Below are positions 46,054-58,199 of a stretch of DNA of 64,000 nucleotides, piece by piece; position 1 is the first letter of the stretch, and each line of letters opens with the position of its first letter. This DNA is from Vogesella alkaliphila (GTDB lineage Bacteria > Pseudomonadota > Gammaproteobacteria > Burkholderiales > Chromobacteriaceae): assembly GCF_014652475.1 (NCBI RefSeq), contig NZ_BMYW01000001.1, positions 186,001-250,000 of the forward strand, written 5' to 3'. Both the position numbers and the translations under genes were made by a program. The notes below the pieces were generated by a model. The model did no database searches. It saw only the letters and a list, made by a program, of their open reading frames with translations, and was not told the origin of the DNA.

Positions 46054-46262
46054 TTGTCAGGTATGGGCGTTTGCGGTAAAAGGATAGGGATAAATTATAC
46101 GGAAAGCGTTACCGGACGTCGCGCGGCTACCCGCAGTGCGACGCCTTATGTGTAGAACATGCCGGCACCCGCAAGTTCTACCGGCCGGGCAATATCCCGT
46201 CCGGCCCGCGACGCGCCGCCAGATCAAAGCGACAAAGCCATTACTGCATTCAAGGACACATC

Positions 46263-48119
46263 ATGCCTCAATACCGTTCCAAGACCTCGACTTCCGGCCG
46301 CAACATGGCGGGTGCCCGCGCCCTGTGGCGCGCCACCGGCATGAAGGACGAGGACTTCCAGAAGCCCATCATCGCCATCGCCAACTCCTTCACCCAGTTC
46401 GTGCCCGGCCACGTGCACCTGCATAACATGGGTCAGCTGGTGGCGCGCGAGATCGAAAAAGCCGGCGGCGTGGCCAAGGAATTCAACACCATCGCCGTCG
46501 ACGACGGTATCGCCATGGGCCACGGCGGCATGCTGTACTCGCTGCCAAGCCGCGACCTGATCGCCGACAGCGTGGAGTACATGGTCAACGCCCACTGCGC
46601 CGACGCGCTGGTGTGCATCTCCAACTGCGACAAGATCACCCCTGGCATGCTGATGGCCGCGCTGCGCCTGAACATCCCGGTGGTGTTCGTGTCCGGCGGC
46701 CCGATGGAGGCCGGCAAGGTCAACTGGCGCGGCACCGAGCGCAAGCTGGACCTGGTCGACGCCATGGTCGAGGCCGCCAACAGCGCGATCTCCAACGAGG
46801 ACGTGGACAAGGTGGAGCGCTCCGCCTGTCCGACTTGCGGCTCCTGCTCCGGCATGTTTACCGCCAACTCGATGAACTGCCTGACCGAGGCACTGGGGCT
46901 GTCGCTGCCTGGCAACGGCTCGATGCTGGCGACCCATGCGGATCGGAAAGAGCTGTTCCTGCGCGCCGGCCGCCTGATCGTGGACATCACCAAGCGCCAC
47001 TACGAGCAGGATGACTTCAGCGTGCTGCCGCGCAGCATCGCCACCAAGGCCGCGTTCGAGAACGCGATGAGCCTGGACGTGGCGATGGGCGGCTCCACCA
47101 ACACCGTGCTGCACCTGCTGGCCGCCGCCAGCGAGGCCGGTGTCGACTTCAAGATGACCGACATCGACCGCATCTCGCGTAGCGTGCCCTGCCTGTCCAA
47201 GGTGGCGCCGGCGACGCAGAAGTACCACATGGAAGACGTGCACCGCGCCGGTGGCGTGGTCGCCATCCTGTCCGAGCTGGACCGCGCCGGCCTGATCCAC
47301 CGCGAGGTGCCGACCATCCACAGCACCACCCTGGGCGCCGGTCTGGAGGCCTGGGACATCCGCCGCCACGGCGAAGACAGCGAGGTGCACCGCTTCTACC
47401 GCGCCGCACCGGGCGGCGTGCCGACCACCATCGCTTTCAGCCAGAGCATGCGCTACCCGTCGCTGGACGACGACCGCGCCGAGGGCTGCATCCGTGACAA
47501 GGAACACGCGTACTCGCAGGACGGCGGCCTTGCCGTGCTGTACGGCAACATCGCCGAGCGCGGCTGCATCGTGAAGACCGCCGGCGTCGACGACTCCATC
47601 CTCAAGTTCACCGGCCGCGCCCGCGTGTTCGAAAGCCAGGACGACGCGGTGGCGGCGATTCTGGCCGACAAGGTCGTCGCCGGCGACGTGGTGGTGATCC
47701 GCTACGAAGGCCCGAAAGGCGGCCCGGGCATGCAGGAAATGCTGTACCCGACCTCGTACCTGAAGTCCAAGGGCCTGGGCAAGGCGTGCGCGCTGCTGAC
47801 CGACGGCCGTTTCTCCGGCGGGACCTCCGGCCTGTCCATCGGCCACGTGTCGCCGGAAGCGGCGGAAGGCGGCGCCATCGGCCTGGTGGAAGAGGGCGAT
47901 ACCATCGAGATCGACATCCCCAACCGCGGCATCCGCCTGGCGGTGTCCGACGAAACCCTGGCCGCACGCCGCGCGGCGCAGGAAGCACGTGGCGCGCAGG
48001 CGTGGAAACCGCTAGACCGCCAGCGCGTGGTCAGCCCGGCGCTGCGCGCCTATGCCGCGATGACCACCAGTGCCGACACCGGCGCGGTGCGCGACGTGTC
48101 GCAGGTGGAACGCAAGTAA
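46263..48119 (+). CDS. ilvD: Dihydroxy-acid dehydratase
   Basis: 618 residues. It has the iron-sulfur ligand cysteines in [12 protein letters not shown] and [32 protein letters not shown], and the C-terminal [22 protein letters not shown]. It performs the third step of valine/isoleucine synthesis. No attenuator-type leader peptide is apparent upstream. Confidence 0.97.
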   Translation: MPQYRSKTSTSGRNMAGARALWRATGMKDEDFQKPIIAIANSFTQFVPGHVHLHNMGQLVAREIEKAGGVAKEFNTIAVDDGIAMGHGGMLYSLPSRDLIADSVEYMVNAHCADALVCISNCDKITPGMLMAALRLNIPVVFVSGGPMEAGKVNWRGTERKLDLVDAMVEAANSAISNEDVDKVERSACPTCGSCSGMFTANSMNCLTEALGLSLPGNGSMLATHADRKELFLRAGRLIVDITKRHYEQDDFSVLPRSIATKAAFENAMSLDVAMGGSTNTVLHLLAAASEAGVDFKMTDIDRISRSVPCLSKVAPATQKYHMEDVHRAGGVVAILSELDRAGLIHREVPTIHSTTLGAGLEAWDIRRHGEDSEVHRFYRAAPGGVPTTIAFSQSMRYPSLDDDRAEGCIRDKEHAYSQDGGLAVLYGNIAERGCIVKTAGVDDSILKFTGRARVFESQDDAVAAILADKVVAGDVVVIRYEGPKGGPGMQEMLYPTSYLKSKGLGKACALLTDGRFSGGTSGLSIGHVSPEAAEGGAIGLVEEGDTIEIDIPNRGIRLAVSDETLAARRAAQEARGAQAWKPLDRQRVVSPALRAYAAMTTSADTGAVRDVSQVERK

Positions 48120-48132
48120 GCCACTCCACCGT

Positions 48133-48152
48133 TGCGGCCAACCCTGGCCGCA
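48133..48152. repeat. Near-palindromic pair of the GTTGGCCGCA repeat after ilvD
   Basis: TGCGGCCAACCCTGGCCGCA: the left copy is exact, the right has one change. It lies 14 bp past the ilvD stop codon, just before the terminator. Confidence 0.8.
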
Positions 48153-48160
48153 TCCGCCAC

Positions 48161-48189
48161 AACGGCAGCCCCCGCGGGCTGCCGTTTTT
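48161..48189 (+). terminator. Rho-independent terminator after ilvD
   Basis: AACGGCAGCCC-ccg-CGGGCTGCCGTTTTT: strong stem and T-run. Confidence 0.9.
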
Positions 48190-48504
48190 CATGGCCGTCG
48201 CGGCGCTGGTTACGATTTGTCACAGTTTGCCGGGCGCGCTGCCGCTACCATGCGGTCACCACCTGCTTAAACAGACAATCGTTGTTTTTGATCGTATTTC
48301 GATACAAAAGCGGACAGTCTGCGCCGCTTCGGACGCTTGTGTCATGAACCGGTAAGCAGCGTGGCAGGGCGGGTGCCGGTACCGGGTGTTGAGGTACGGG
48401 CGGCCAGCCCGCGACAGACGGCACGACCATATCCATAACAAGCAGCGGCAAAAAAAACACGCTGCACACGGCAACGAAGAGCAAACAGCAAACGGGAGAG
48501 ATGG

Positions 48505-50121
48505 ATGTTCAAGACGGTAAAGGCCCAATTCATGGCCATGGTGGGCGCGGCGGCCATCGGCATCGTGCTGATGACGATCTGGGCGCTGTTCAACCTTGGC
48601 CAGACCCTGACCGAGCAGGCGGTACGCGATACCCGCCAGCTGGCGCAAAGCGCGGCGAGGCTGGTGGAAAGTTACGAGGCGCAGGCGGCGACGCTGGGCG
48701 AGGACGAGGCGCGGCGGCGGGCGATGGCCGCGGTGATGGCGATGCGCTTCGGCGAGGACGGTTACTTCTTCGTCACCGACGAGCGCTTCACCTATCTGGG
48801 CCACCCGATCCGCCGCAACCTGGTCGGCACCAGCATGACGACGCAGGTCGACCCCAATGGCGTCAATCTCGGTGAAGCCTTCCGCCTGGCGCTGGCCGGC
48901 GGCGGCGTGGCCGAGTACCACTGGGCCAAGCCCGGCTTTGCGCAGCCGGTGGGCAAGATCGCGGTGGTCGAGAAAACGGCGCGCTGGGGCTGGGTGATCG
49001 GCACCGGCATCTACGTCGACCATATCGACAACGCGGTGTGGCGGCAGGCGCTGTTCCTCGGCGCCGGCCTGGTCGGCCTGTTGCTGCTGCTCCTGGCCAT
49101 CGGTTACGTCATCGGTCGCCGCCTGGTCGGCCAGCTCGGCGGCGAGCCGGCCTACGCGGTGGAGGTGGTGGCGGCGATTTCCGCCGGGCGGCTGGATACT
49201 GCGGTCGATGTCCGCCAGGCCGAGCAGGGCAGCTTGCTGGCCAGCATCGCCGACATGCAGCAGCACCTGCGCGACATGGTGGGGCAGGTGATCACCAATG
49301 CCGACTACCTGGTGTCGGTGGCCGACGGGCTGATGGACAACGTCGACCGCGTCGCCGCCGGTTCCGACCGCCAGAGCGGGGCCGCCACCGCGATGGCGGC
49401 ATCGGTGGAGCAGATGACAGTCGGCATCAACCATATCGCCGCCAACGCCGAGCACGCGCACGAGCTGGGGCGCAATTCCGGCCAGCTGTCGCGTGACGGC
49501 GCGGCGGTGGTGCGCAAGGCGGTGGACGAGATGCGGGTGATCAGCGACGTGGTCGGCACCGCCTCGCAAAGCCTGCAGCGGCTGGTGGAGGACGTCGGCA
49601 ATATCTCCTCCATCGTCGGCGTGATCCGCGATGTCGCCGACCAGACCAACCTGCTGGCGCTGAACGCGGCGATCGAGGCCGCGCGCGCCGGCGAGCTGGG
49701 CCGCGGCTTTGCCGTGGTCGCCGACGAGGTACGCAAGCTGGCGGAGCGCACCGCGCAGGCCACCGGCGACATCGTCGACAAGATCGAGCAGATCCGCCGC
49801 CTGTCGGCCGATACCAGCCAGGCGATGGTGGAGACGGTGGAACGCGTTGCCGCCGGCCGTGCGCTGGCGGACGAGGGCGGCGACGCCATCGCCAGCATCG
49901 AGCAGGCGTCGGCGGCGGTGCTGCGCGCGGTGGAAGACATCTCGCTGGCGCTGAAGGAGCAGAGCGTGGCCAGCAACGACATCGCCGTCAACGTCGAGGG
50001 CATCGCCGGGAGCGCCAGCGACAACGCTGCTGCCGCGCGTGCCGCCGCCGACGCGACGCAGAGCATGCACGGCCTCGCCGGCGAGCTGCACCAGTCGGTG
50101 ACCAGGTTCCACCTCGGTTAG
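48505..50121 (+). CDS. Methyl-accepting chemotaxis protein with single-Cache sensor
   Basis: 538 residues. TM1 (about 10-30), a periplasmic single Cache domain ([29 protein letters not shown]), TM2 (about 185-205), HAMP, then a signalling domain with the conserved tip [43 protein letters not shown]. It senses an unknown small ligand and controls CheA. There is no C-terminal pentapeptide tether for CheR/CheB. Confidence 0.9.
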   Translation: MFKTVKAQFMAMVGAAAIGIVLMTIWALFNLGQTLTEQAVRDTRQLAQSAARLVESYEAQAATLGEDEARRRAMAAVMAMRFGEDGYFFVTDERFTYLGHPIRRNLVGTSMTTQVDPNGVNLGEAFRLALAGGGVAEYHWAKPGFAQPVGKIAVVEKTARWGWVIGTGIYVDHIDNAVWRQALFLGAGLVGLLLLLLAIGYVIGRRLVGQLGGEPAYAVEVVAAISAGRLDTAVDVRQAEQGSLLASIADMQQHLRDMVGQVITNADYLVSVADGLMDNVDRVAAGSDRQSGAATAMAASVEQMTVGINHIAANAEHAHELGRNSGQLSRDGAAVVRKAVDEMRVISDVVGTASQSLQRLVEDVGNISSIVGVIRDVADQTNLLALNAAIEAARAGELGRGFAVVADEVRKLAERTAQATGDIVDKIEQIRRLSADTSQAMVETVERVAAGRALADEGGDAIASIEQASAAVLRAVEDISLALKEQSVASNDIAVNVEGIAGSASDNAAAARAAADATQSMHGLAGELHQSVTRFHLG

Positions 50122-50245
50122 GCGCCGCCTGTTCGTGCCCGCCGCTGGCCACGCCGGCGGCGGCTGCCACCGGCGCGGCCTGCGGCCAACCTTGGCAGCG
50201 GCCGGGGAGTGTGTTCTCCTTGCGCCTTTGCCGCCGGAGCTACCG

Positions 50246-52183
50246 ATGATCCCTCCTTCCCCGCTTGACGCCGCGCTGGCGCAGTATTTCGGTTTTGACG
50301 GCTTCCGCGACGGCCAGCGCGAGGTGGTGCAGGCGCTGCTGGACGGTCATTCCGCGATGGCGATCTTCCCCACCGGCTCCGGCAAGTCGCTGTGCTACCA
50401 GCTGGCGGCGACGCAGCTGCCGCACCTGACGCTGGTGATCTCGCCGCTGCTGGCGCTGATGCGCGACCAGCTGGCCTTCCTGCAGCAGAAGGGTATCGCC
50501 GCGGCGGCCATCGACTCCAGCCAGAGCCGCGACGAGGCGCAGCAGGTGATGGCCGACGTGCGCGCCGGGCGTATCAAGGTGCTGATGGTGTCGGTGGAGC
50601 GCCTGAAGAACGAGCGCTTCCGCCGCTTTATCGCCGAGGTGCCGCTGTCGCTGCTGGTGGTGGACGAGGCGCACTGCATCTCGGAGTGGGGCCACAACTT
50701 CCGCCCCGATTACCTGAAGTTGCCGCAGTACCGCCGGCAGCTGGCCATCCCGCAGGTGCTGCTGCTGACCGCCACCGCCACCCCGGCGGTGATGCAGGAC
50801 ATGGCGCGCCGTTTCGACATCGCGCCCGAACACATCACCGTCACCGGCTTCTACCGCCCCAACCTGCACCTGCACGTGCGCGCGGTGGCGCAGGCGGACA
50901 AGGACGCGATGCTGCTGAAGCTGCTGGCGCGCACGCCGGGCGCCGCCTGCGTGGTGTACGTCACCCAGCAGCAGACCGCGGAAACGTTGGCCGCACGGCT
51001 GCAGGCGCAGGGCGTCGGTGCCGCCGCCTACCACGCCGGGCTGGACAGTGCGCTGCGCGAGCAGATCCAGGACGAGTTCATGGGCGGCGACACGCCGGTG
51101 ATCGTCGCGACCATCGCCTTCGGGATGGGCATCGACAAGGGCAATATCCGCCAGGTGATCCACTACGACCTGCCCAAATCGGTGGAAAACTACAGCCAGG
51201 AAATCGGCCGCGCCGGCCGCGACGGCGAGGTGTCGCTGTGCACGCTGCTGGGCAACCGCGACGGCCTGCACGTGCTGGAGAACTTCGTCTACGGCGACAC
51301 GCCGCAGCAGGCGGCCATCGAACTGGTGTTGCAGCGCATCCGCAACGAGGCGCAGCACGGGCAGTGGGAGATGACGCTGTACGGGCTGTCGGCGGACAGC
51401 AATATCCGCCAGCTGCCGCTGAAGACGCTGCTGGTGTATCTGGAGGTGCAGGGCGTGCTGCAGGCGCAGTACAGCTACTACAGCGAGTACCGCTTCCAGC
51501 TGCGCGAGGACGAAGATGCGCTGCTGGCGCACTTCAAGGACGAGCGCCGCGAGTTCGTCGCCGCGCTGCTGGCGCACAGCAAGCTCGGGCGCAGCTGGTA
51601 CGCGTTCGACTTCGACAGCTTCCTGCAGGCCTTCCCCGGCCAGCGCCAGCGCGCGGTGACGGCGCTGGAATTCATGGACGAGCGCGGCTGGCTGACGCTG
51701 GAAAGCAAGCAGATGACCGAGGTGTACGCGGTGAACGACGCCGCCTTCGATGTCGCCACGCTGGCCGCCAGCCTCTATCGCCAGTTCCAGGCGCGCGAGG
51801 ACAGCGAGCTGGCGCGCCTGCAGCAGATGCTGCGCCTGTTCGAAACGGAAAGCTGCCTGAGTTTCGCGCTGGCCAGCTACTTCGGCGACAGCGCCGCGCC
51901 GCGCGAGTGCGGCCATTGCCTGGTGTGCCGCGGCAAGCCGGCGCGACTGCCGGCGGCGCCGGAACAGGCCGCGCTGGACGCCGCCACGTTGCACGGCGCG
52001 CTGGCGGCGCTGCACGACAAGCTGGGTGCGACCGCGGAGGCGCATCTGGCGGCCTGTTTCCTGTGCGGCATCACCCTGCCGCGGCTGACGGCGCTGCGCG
52101 CGGCGCGGCTGCCCGGCTTCGGCCGCTTCGCCGGCTATCCGTTTGCCCGCGTGCGCGCGCTGTTGTCGGTGGGGATGGCGTAA
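50246..52183 (+). CDS. recQ: RecQ-family ATP-dependent DNA helicase
   Basis: 645 residues from ATG 50246 (MIPPSPLDAALAQYFGFDGFRDGQREV). It has Walker A FPTGSGKSLCYQ, the DEAH box VVDEAHCISEWGHNFRPDY and motif VI YSQEIGRAGRDG. The C-terminal part has a cysteine cluster (ECGHCLVC) as in RecQ zinc-binding domains, but I see no clear HRDC domain. It unwinds DNA in recombination and repair. A GTTGGCCGCA copy lies in the helicase region (50986). Confidence 0.9.
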   Translation: MIPPSPLDAALAQYFGFDGFRDGQREVVQALLDGHSAMAIFPTGSGKSLCYQLAATQLPHLTLVISPLLALMRDQLAFLQQKGIAAAAIDSSQSRDEAQQVMADVRAGRIKVLMVSVERLKNERFRRFIAEVPLSLLVVDEAHCISEWGHNFRPDYLKLPQYRRQLAIPQVLLLTATATPAVMQDMARRFDIAPEHITVTGFYRPNLHLHVRAVAQADKDAMLLKLLARTPGAACVVYVTQQQTAETLAARLQAQGVGAAAYHAGLDSALREQIQDEFMGGDTPVIVATIAFGMGIDKGNIRQVIHYDLPKSVENYSQEIGRAGRDGEVSLCTLLGNRDGLHVLENFVYGDTPQQAAIELVLQRIRNEAQHGQWEMTLYGLSADSNIRQLPLKTLLVYLEVQGVLQAQYSYYSEYRFQLREDEDALLAHFKDERREFVAALLAHSKLGRSWYAFDFDSFLQAFPGQRQRAVTALEFMDERGWLTLESKQMTEVYAVNDAAFDVATLAASLYRQFQAREDSELARLQQMLRLFETESCLSFALASYFGDSAAPRECGHCLVCRGKPARLPAAPEQAALDAATLHGALAALHDKLGATAEAHLAACFLCGITLPRLTALRAARLPGFGRFAGYPFARVRALLSVGMA

Positions 52184-52194
52184 GGGGAAGGCGC

Positions 52195-52214
52195 TGCGGC
52201 CAACGTTGGCCGCA
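52195..52214. repeat. Perfect 20-bp palindrome of two GTTGGCCGCA repeats between convergent genes
   Basis: TGCGGCCAACGTTGGCCGCA is formed by two exact, back-to-back copies of the 10-mer. It sits in the 46-bp gap between the recQ stop codon and the end of the opposing gene. Confidence 0.92.
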
Positions 52215-52229
52215 AGGTCTGGATGTTCA

Positions 52230-53078
52230 TCAGTAGAAGCCGAGCGCGCCCAGCAGGCTGAAGATCAGCACGAAGCAGGTGATGCCGGTCAGCAGCAGGT
52301 TGGTCTGCTTTTCCTTGTGCAGCGAGGTCTCCAGCGAGCGCTCCTGCGACTGCAGGCTGTGCAGCTTGTGCTGCAGCTCGGCGCGCTCCTCGTCGTGGCG
52401 CGACAGCGTGCTCAGCAGCGCGTTGAGCGACACCTCGGTCACCTTGGCGGTATCCCAGCCGCTGATCAGCTGCCGCACCCGGGCCTTGTGGTAGCGGCCG
52501 TGCACCTGGGTGCTGTCGTCCCACTCGAAATCGAAGCCGTGTGCCGCCAGCCGGCTGTTGCGGTGCGTGCGCGCCTCTTCGCCCTCCGCCTCCGGCGCCG
52601 GCAGCACGCTGGGCAGCACGCGGTAGTCCGGGTAGCGCTGTTTCAGCCAGTTGATGGCCTGCGAGTAGGCGTAGCCGGACAGGCCGAGGCCAGCGATCTC
52701 CGGGCTGAGGCTGAAGCCGGACTTCGGCCCGAACGACACCGTGTGCGACGGGTGATCGACCGTCACCTGCAGGCAGTTGCGGGTGTTCATCCACTCGGAC
52801 GCCTCGCCGCGCATGGGCTGCCACTGACTACCCTCGGCGCGGGCGAAGGTGACGAACTGGATGCGGAAAAAATCGGACTGGAAGGTATGGCCGCTGCTGA
52901 TGCGGCTGAACAGGTAGATCGGCACCCCCTCGTCGAGCAGTGCGATCAGCTGCTCCGCCTGCGGCGTGCTGCGCCCGGCAAGATGGCTCTCGTCCTCCGG
53001 CGACGGCAATGGGATTGCTTCCGGCTCGCTGGCGGCTTTGTCGATTTTCGGTGGCGTTTTCAGGCTTCGGCTGGACAT
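52230..53078 (-). CDS. Tail-anchored coiled-coil protein, function unknown
   Basis: 282 residues. A charged, probably disordered N terminus (1-35) precedes a globular region (about 40-215, with GLGLSGYAYSQAINWLKQRYPDY vaguely like an acyltransferase helix). A coiled coil follows (about 225-260, HDEERAELQHKLHSLQSQERSLETSLHKE), then a single C-terminal membrane helix (LLLTGITCFVLIFSLLGALGFY). I do not recognise a family. It is convergent with recQ and single-gene. Confidence 0.6.
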   Translation of the reverse strand: MSSRSLKTPPKIDKAASEPEAIPLPSPEDESHLAGRSTPQAEQLIALLDEGVPIYLFSRISSGHTFQSDFFRIQFVTFARAEGSQWQPMRGEASEWMNTRNCLQVTVDHPSHTVSFGPKSGFSLSPEIAGLGLSGYAYSQAINWLKQRYPDYRVLPSVLPAPEAEGEEARTHRNSRLAAHGFDFEWDDSTQVHGRYHKARVRQLISGWDTAKVTEVSLNALLSTLSRHDEERAELQHKLHSLQSQERSLETSLHKEKQTNLLLTGITCFVLIFSLLGALGFY

Positions 53079-53389
53079 GGCGGCATGGTTTCAATCGTGC
53101 GTGGCGGCTAGCGTACACCATTGGCTGTTGTACGTCAGGAAACGACGGGGGGCATCGCCATCGTTGTCTTCGTCAGCGGCCGGCGGCTTCTCCTGCGCCA
53201 GCATGGCGGCAATCGGCCACCAGTGCCCGGTCGCATTGTCTCTAAAGATGGGGGGCTCTCCGTAACTCGCAGAGAGCGGTCTCGGTCCGAGTGGCCGGAT
53301 TGGGCTATATCTTGGTCAGTAGCCAAAGAAACTTCCGGTTGCGAGGGGCTTCCTTGGCACGATGAACCAGATCGGGAGGGCATGGGGTC
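53079..53389. other. Intergenic region upstream of the cupin gene
   Basis: 311 bp, less GC-rich toward the cupin gene. I see no gene, terminator or clear promoter in it. Confidence 0.5.
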
Positions 53390-53941
53390 ATGTTCAACAA
53401 GGATCGTTTTATCCAGGATTGTTTGAGCGCCATTTCCGAGGGGCATGAGGCGATTGGTGAGCTGGTGGCCGAAGCGGTTTCGGATAGAGCCGGGATGATG
53501 GCCGAGCTTGGCGAGCCGGAACATGCCGGACTGACGCCGCTATTCAGATCGCCTGATCTCACCGTCATCAGCTTTGTGTGGGCGCCGTGCATGAGCCTGA
53601 TGCCGCACAATCACCAGATGTTTTCGGTTGTCGGTATCTACACAGGGCGCGAGGACAATGTCTTCTGGAAACGCTCGGGAGCCACGATCGCGGCAGTCGG
53701 TGCCAAGTCGCTGGGTGCCGGCGATGTAGCGACGCTCGACCGCGATGTCATCCACTCGGTGCTGAATCCGATAGGGAAGATGACTTGTGCGATACACGTT
53801 TATGGCGGTGATTTCTTCGCGCCCCCCGTGCCGCGAAGTGAATGGGACCACGAAACGCTCATCGAACAGCCTTGGAACGTTGAGCACGCAAAGTCACTGT
53901 TCCGGGAGGCCGAGGCGCGCTTTCGTGCGAGCCTCGGTTAG
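53390..53941 (+). CDS. Cupin-fold protein, cysteine-dioxygenase-like
   Basis: 183 residues with a cysteine-dioxygenase-type cupin: PHNHQMFSVVGIYTGREDN provides the H-x-H metal ligands and DRDVIHSVLNP the third histidine. Family members are thiol dioxygenases or uncharacterised iron proteins; the substrate is not determinable. The gene is AT-richer than neighbours and stands alone, which suggests acquisition. Confidence 0.72.
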   Translation: MFNKDRFIQDCLSAISEGHEAIGELVAEAVSDRAGMMAELGEPEHAGLTPLFRSPDLTVISFVWAPCMSLMPHNHQMFSVVGIYTGREDNVFWKRSGATIAAVGAKSLGAGDVATLDRDVIHSVLNPIGKMTCAIHVYGGDFFAPPVPRSEWDHETLIEQPWNVEHAKSLFREAEARFRASLG

Positions 53942-54024
53942 TAGGGAGGAGGTCAATTCAAGCCGCCTTGCTCTAATTGCGGCCAACCTTTGTGCGCCGG
54001 CCAAGCCCAAGCAGCACCGCAATG

Positions 54025-54060
54025 AAAAATGGCTGCTTCCGTAAGCGGAAGCAGCCATTT
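54025..54060 (-). terminator. Rho-independent terminator after katG
   Basis: Minus-strand stem AAATGGCTGCTTCCG-ctta-CGGAAGCAGCCATTTTT, about 50 bp past the katG stop. The symmetric stem may also end the convergent cupin transcript. Confidence 0.88.
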
Positions 54061-54110
54061 GCTCTTTCAGACCAGCCGGCTCGTCACACCGGCCAAGCCT
54101 GACGTGATGC

Positions 54111-56456
<2,346 letters not shown>

Positions 56457-56525
56457 TTACTGCATCCACACCAGGTTGGCCCACAGGTCGTCGAGGGTGA
56501 TGTGTTGGCGGAAGAAACGTTTCAT
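56457..56525 (-). CDS. Possible 22-residue leader ORF upstream of katG
   Basis: [20 protein letters not shown] plus MQ, then TAA. AAGGAG lies 7 nt upstream of the ATG, a textbook ribosome-binding site. It is between the katG promoter candidate and katG, 150 bp before the katG start. No family is recognised. It could be a small protein, a regulatory leader, or chance. Confidence 0.45.
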   Translation of the reverse strand: MKRFFRQHITLDDLWANLVWMQ

Positions 56526-56569
56526 GGTGTGGCTCCTTGCAGATCGCTTGCAAATCAGTTGATGACTGG

Positions 56570-56598
56570 ATTATGGATACCGGTTGTGCATTTGTTAA
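56570..56598 (-). promoter_or_regulatory. Candidate sigma-70 promoter of katG
   Basis: Minus strand TTAACA, 17-bp spacer, CATAAT. It is well placed for the katG leader; reading is by eye only. Confidence 0.5.
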
Positions 56599-56854
56599 AT
56601 TGATTGTTATTCTTGATGTATTAGTTTTTTGCTATTCATCTGCCATGCCGCACGCATCGGGTGCGGTTTGCGCCGCGCTGGTGCATGCGCCATGTCGTGG
56701 TGATTCTTTTTATAGCGGCAAAGTGGCGAAATGGCAGTGCCGGCGGTGCTTTTTGCTGGCACGGCAATTGCTGAATACTCGGCGAGGGTAGCCGTGGTGG
56801 CTGCGCCTCGCTTGAGAGTCTGTCCCGTTGCTTCGGTCTGCATCATTCAAGACA

Positions 56855-56890
56855 CGCCCGTTCCCGCCTTGGGGACGGGCGATTTTTTTT
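56855..56890 (+). terminator. Orphan rho-independent terminator, possible small-RNA end
   Basis: CGCCCGTTCCC-gcctt-GGGGACGGGCG then ATTTTTTTT on the plus strand. The nearest upstream gene (katG) points the other way, so this terminator has no obvious protein gene to serve. An untranslated RNA starting around 56600-56750 is one explanation. Confidence 0.7.
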
Positions 56891-56952
56891 GCGCCGCCCG
56901 CGTGCCGCGGCGGTTAAGCAATGCCGCGCAACGCGCTATACTCGCCGCTTCG

Positions 56953-57031
56953 ATCACCGGGGGTGTCTGCCGAGGCAGACTGAGAGAGACCCCAGAACCT
57001 GATCTGGGTCATGCCAGCGGAGGGAGCGTGA
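56953..57031 (+). promoter_or_regulatory. TPP riboswitch (THI element)
   Basis: The conserved core is clear: GGGGGTG, CTGAGAGAGACCC, GAACCTGATCTGGGTCATGCC and AGCGGAGGGAGCG. It lies about 65 nt upstream of thiB. When thiamine pyrophosphate is bound, expression of the downstream thiamine importer should fall; whether by termination or by masking translation is not clear from the sequence. Confidence 0.95.
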
Positions 57032-57097
57032 TGCGCGGCCGGTCCGCGTCCCGCTTCTTCTTTTGGTCGGCGCCACTACCAAAAGAGGATGTCTGCA

Positions 57098-58114
57098 ATG
57101 TTCAAGAAGACCGTACTGCTGCTGGCCCTGGCCGGCGCCTCCCTGACCACCCTGGCCGCCGAGCTGCGGGTGATGACGCACAGCTCGTTCAGCCTGCCGA
57201 AAGAGCGCATCGCCGAGTTCGAGAAACAGAGCGGCGCCAAGCTGGCCATCATCAAGGGCGGCGATGCCGGCGAGATGCTCAACAAGCTGATCCTGACCCG
57301 CGCCAATCCGGTGGCCGACGTGGTGTACGGCATCGACAACACCCTGATCGGCAAGGCCAACGCCGCCGGCGTGCTGGAGCCGACCAGCAGCAAGGTTGGC
57401 CGCAGCGTGGCCGCGGCCAACCTGCCGGGCGCGGTGGCCATCGACTACGGCTACGTCACCCTCAACATCGACAAGGCCTGGTTTGCCAAGCAGAAGCTGG
57501 CGCTGCCGGCGACGCTGGACGACCTGGCCAAGCCGGCCTACAAGGACCTGCTGGTAGTGGAAAACCCGGCGACCTCCAGCCCCGGCCTCGCCTTCCTGCT
57601 GGCGACCATCGCCGGCAAGGGCGAGGAGGGCGCCTTCCAGTGGTGGGGCAAGCTGCGCGACAACGGCCTGAAGGTGGCCAAGGGCTGGAGCGAGGCCTAC
57701 TACACCGACTTCACCCGCAACGGCGGCGCGCGGCCTATCGTGGTCAGCTACGCCACCAGCCCGGCGGCGGAAGTGTTCTACAGCAAGGAAAAACTGGCCG
57801 AATCGCCGACCGCCAACCTGGCGCTGAAGGGCGGCGTGTTCATGCAGGTGGAGGGCGTGGCCAGGGTCAAGGGCGGGCAGCAGCCTGCGCTGGCGCAGCA
57901 GTTCGTCGATTTCCTGCGCAGCGAGGCGGTGCAAAAAGACCTGCAGACCAGCATGTGGATGTATCCGGCGGTGGCCGGCGTGGCGCTGGCGCCGGTGTTC
58001 AAGCACGCCGAGCAGCCGGCCAGCTTCAGCAACCCGGACCTGAAGGCGATGCAGCACAAGACCGCCGCCTGGGTCAGCCGCTGGACGCGGCTGGTGATCA
58101 AGAACGCGCCGTGA
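57098..58114 (+). CDS. thiB: Thiamine ABC transporter substrate-binding protein
   Basis: 338 residues starting MFKKTVLLLALAGASLTTLA, a Sec signal; the AGAGGA ribosome-binding site favours this ATG over one 9 nt upstream. It has TbpA features: ELRVMTHSSFSLPKERIAEFEKQSG, YGIDNTLIGKA, DYGYVTLNIDKAWF and SWMYP-like MWMYPAV. It binds thiamine, TMP or TPP in the periplasm. It is directly under the TPP riboswitch. Confidence 0.93.
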   Translation: MFKKTVLLLALAGASLTTLAAELRVMTHSSFSLPKERIAEFEKQSGAKLAIIKGGDAGEMLNKLILTRANPVADVVYGIDNTLIGKANAAGVLEPTSSKVGRSVAAANLPGAVAIDYGYVTLNIDKAWFAKQKLALPATLDDLAKPAYKDLLVVENPATSSPGLAFLLATIAGKGEEGAFQWWGKLRDNGLKVAKGWSEAYYTDFTRNGGARPIVVSYATSPAAEVFYSKEKLAESPTANLALKGGVFMQVEGVARVKGGQQPALAQQFVDFLRSEAVQKDLQTSMWMYPAVAGVALAPVFKHAEQPASFSNPDLKAMQHKTAAWVSRWTRLVIKNAP

Positions 58115-58199
58115 TGCGGCAAGCTGCCGGCGCGCGCCGGCAGCGGGGCGTAGCAAGCAACGGTAACGGCGGCGGCCGTTACCGTTTTCCATTGTCGTG

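Larger units (their letters stand above)
48120..48504. other. Intergenic region after ilvD
   Basis: 385 bp holding the repeat pair (48133-48152) and the ilvD terminator (48161-48189). The remainder should contain the promoter of the chemoreceptor gene, but no clear sigma-28 or sigma-70 site was identified. Confidence 0.6.
56526..57097. other. Divergent katG/thiB intergenic region
   Basis: 572 bp holding, in order, the katG promoter candidate, an unassigned AT-rich stretch, an orphan plus-strand terminator (56855-56890) and the TPP riboswitch (56953-57031). No protein gene is seen. Confidence 0.65.
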
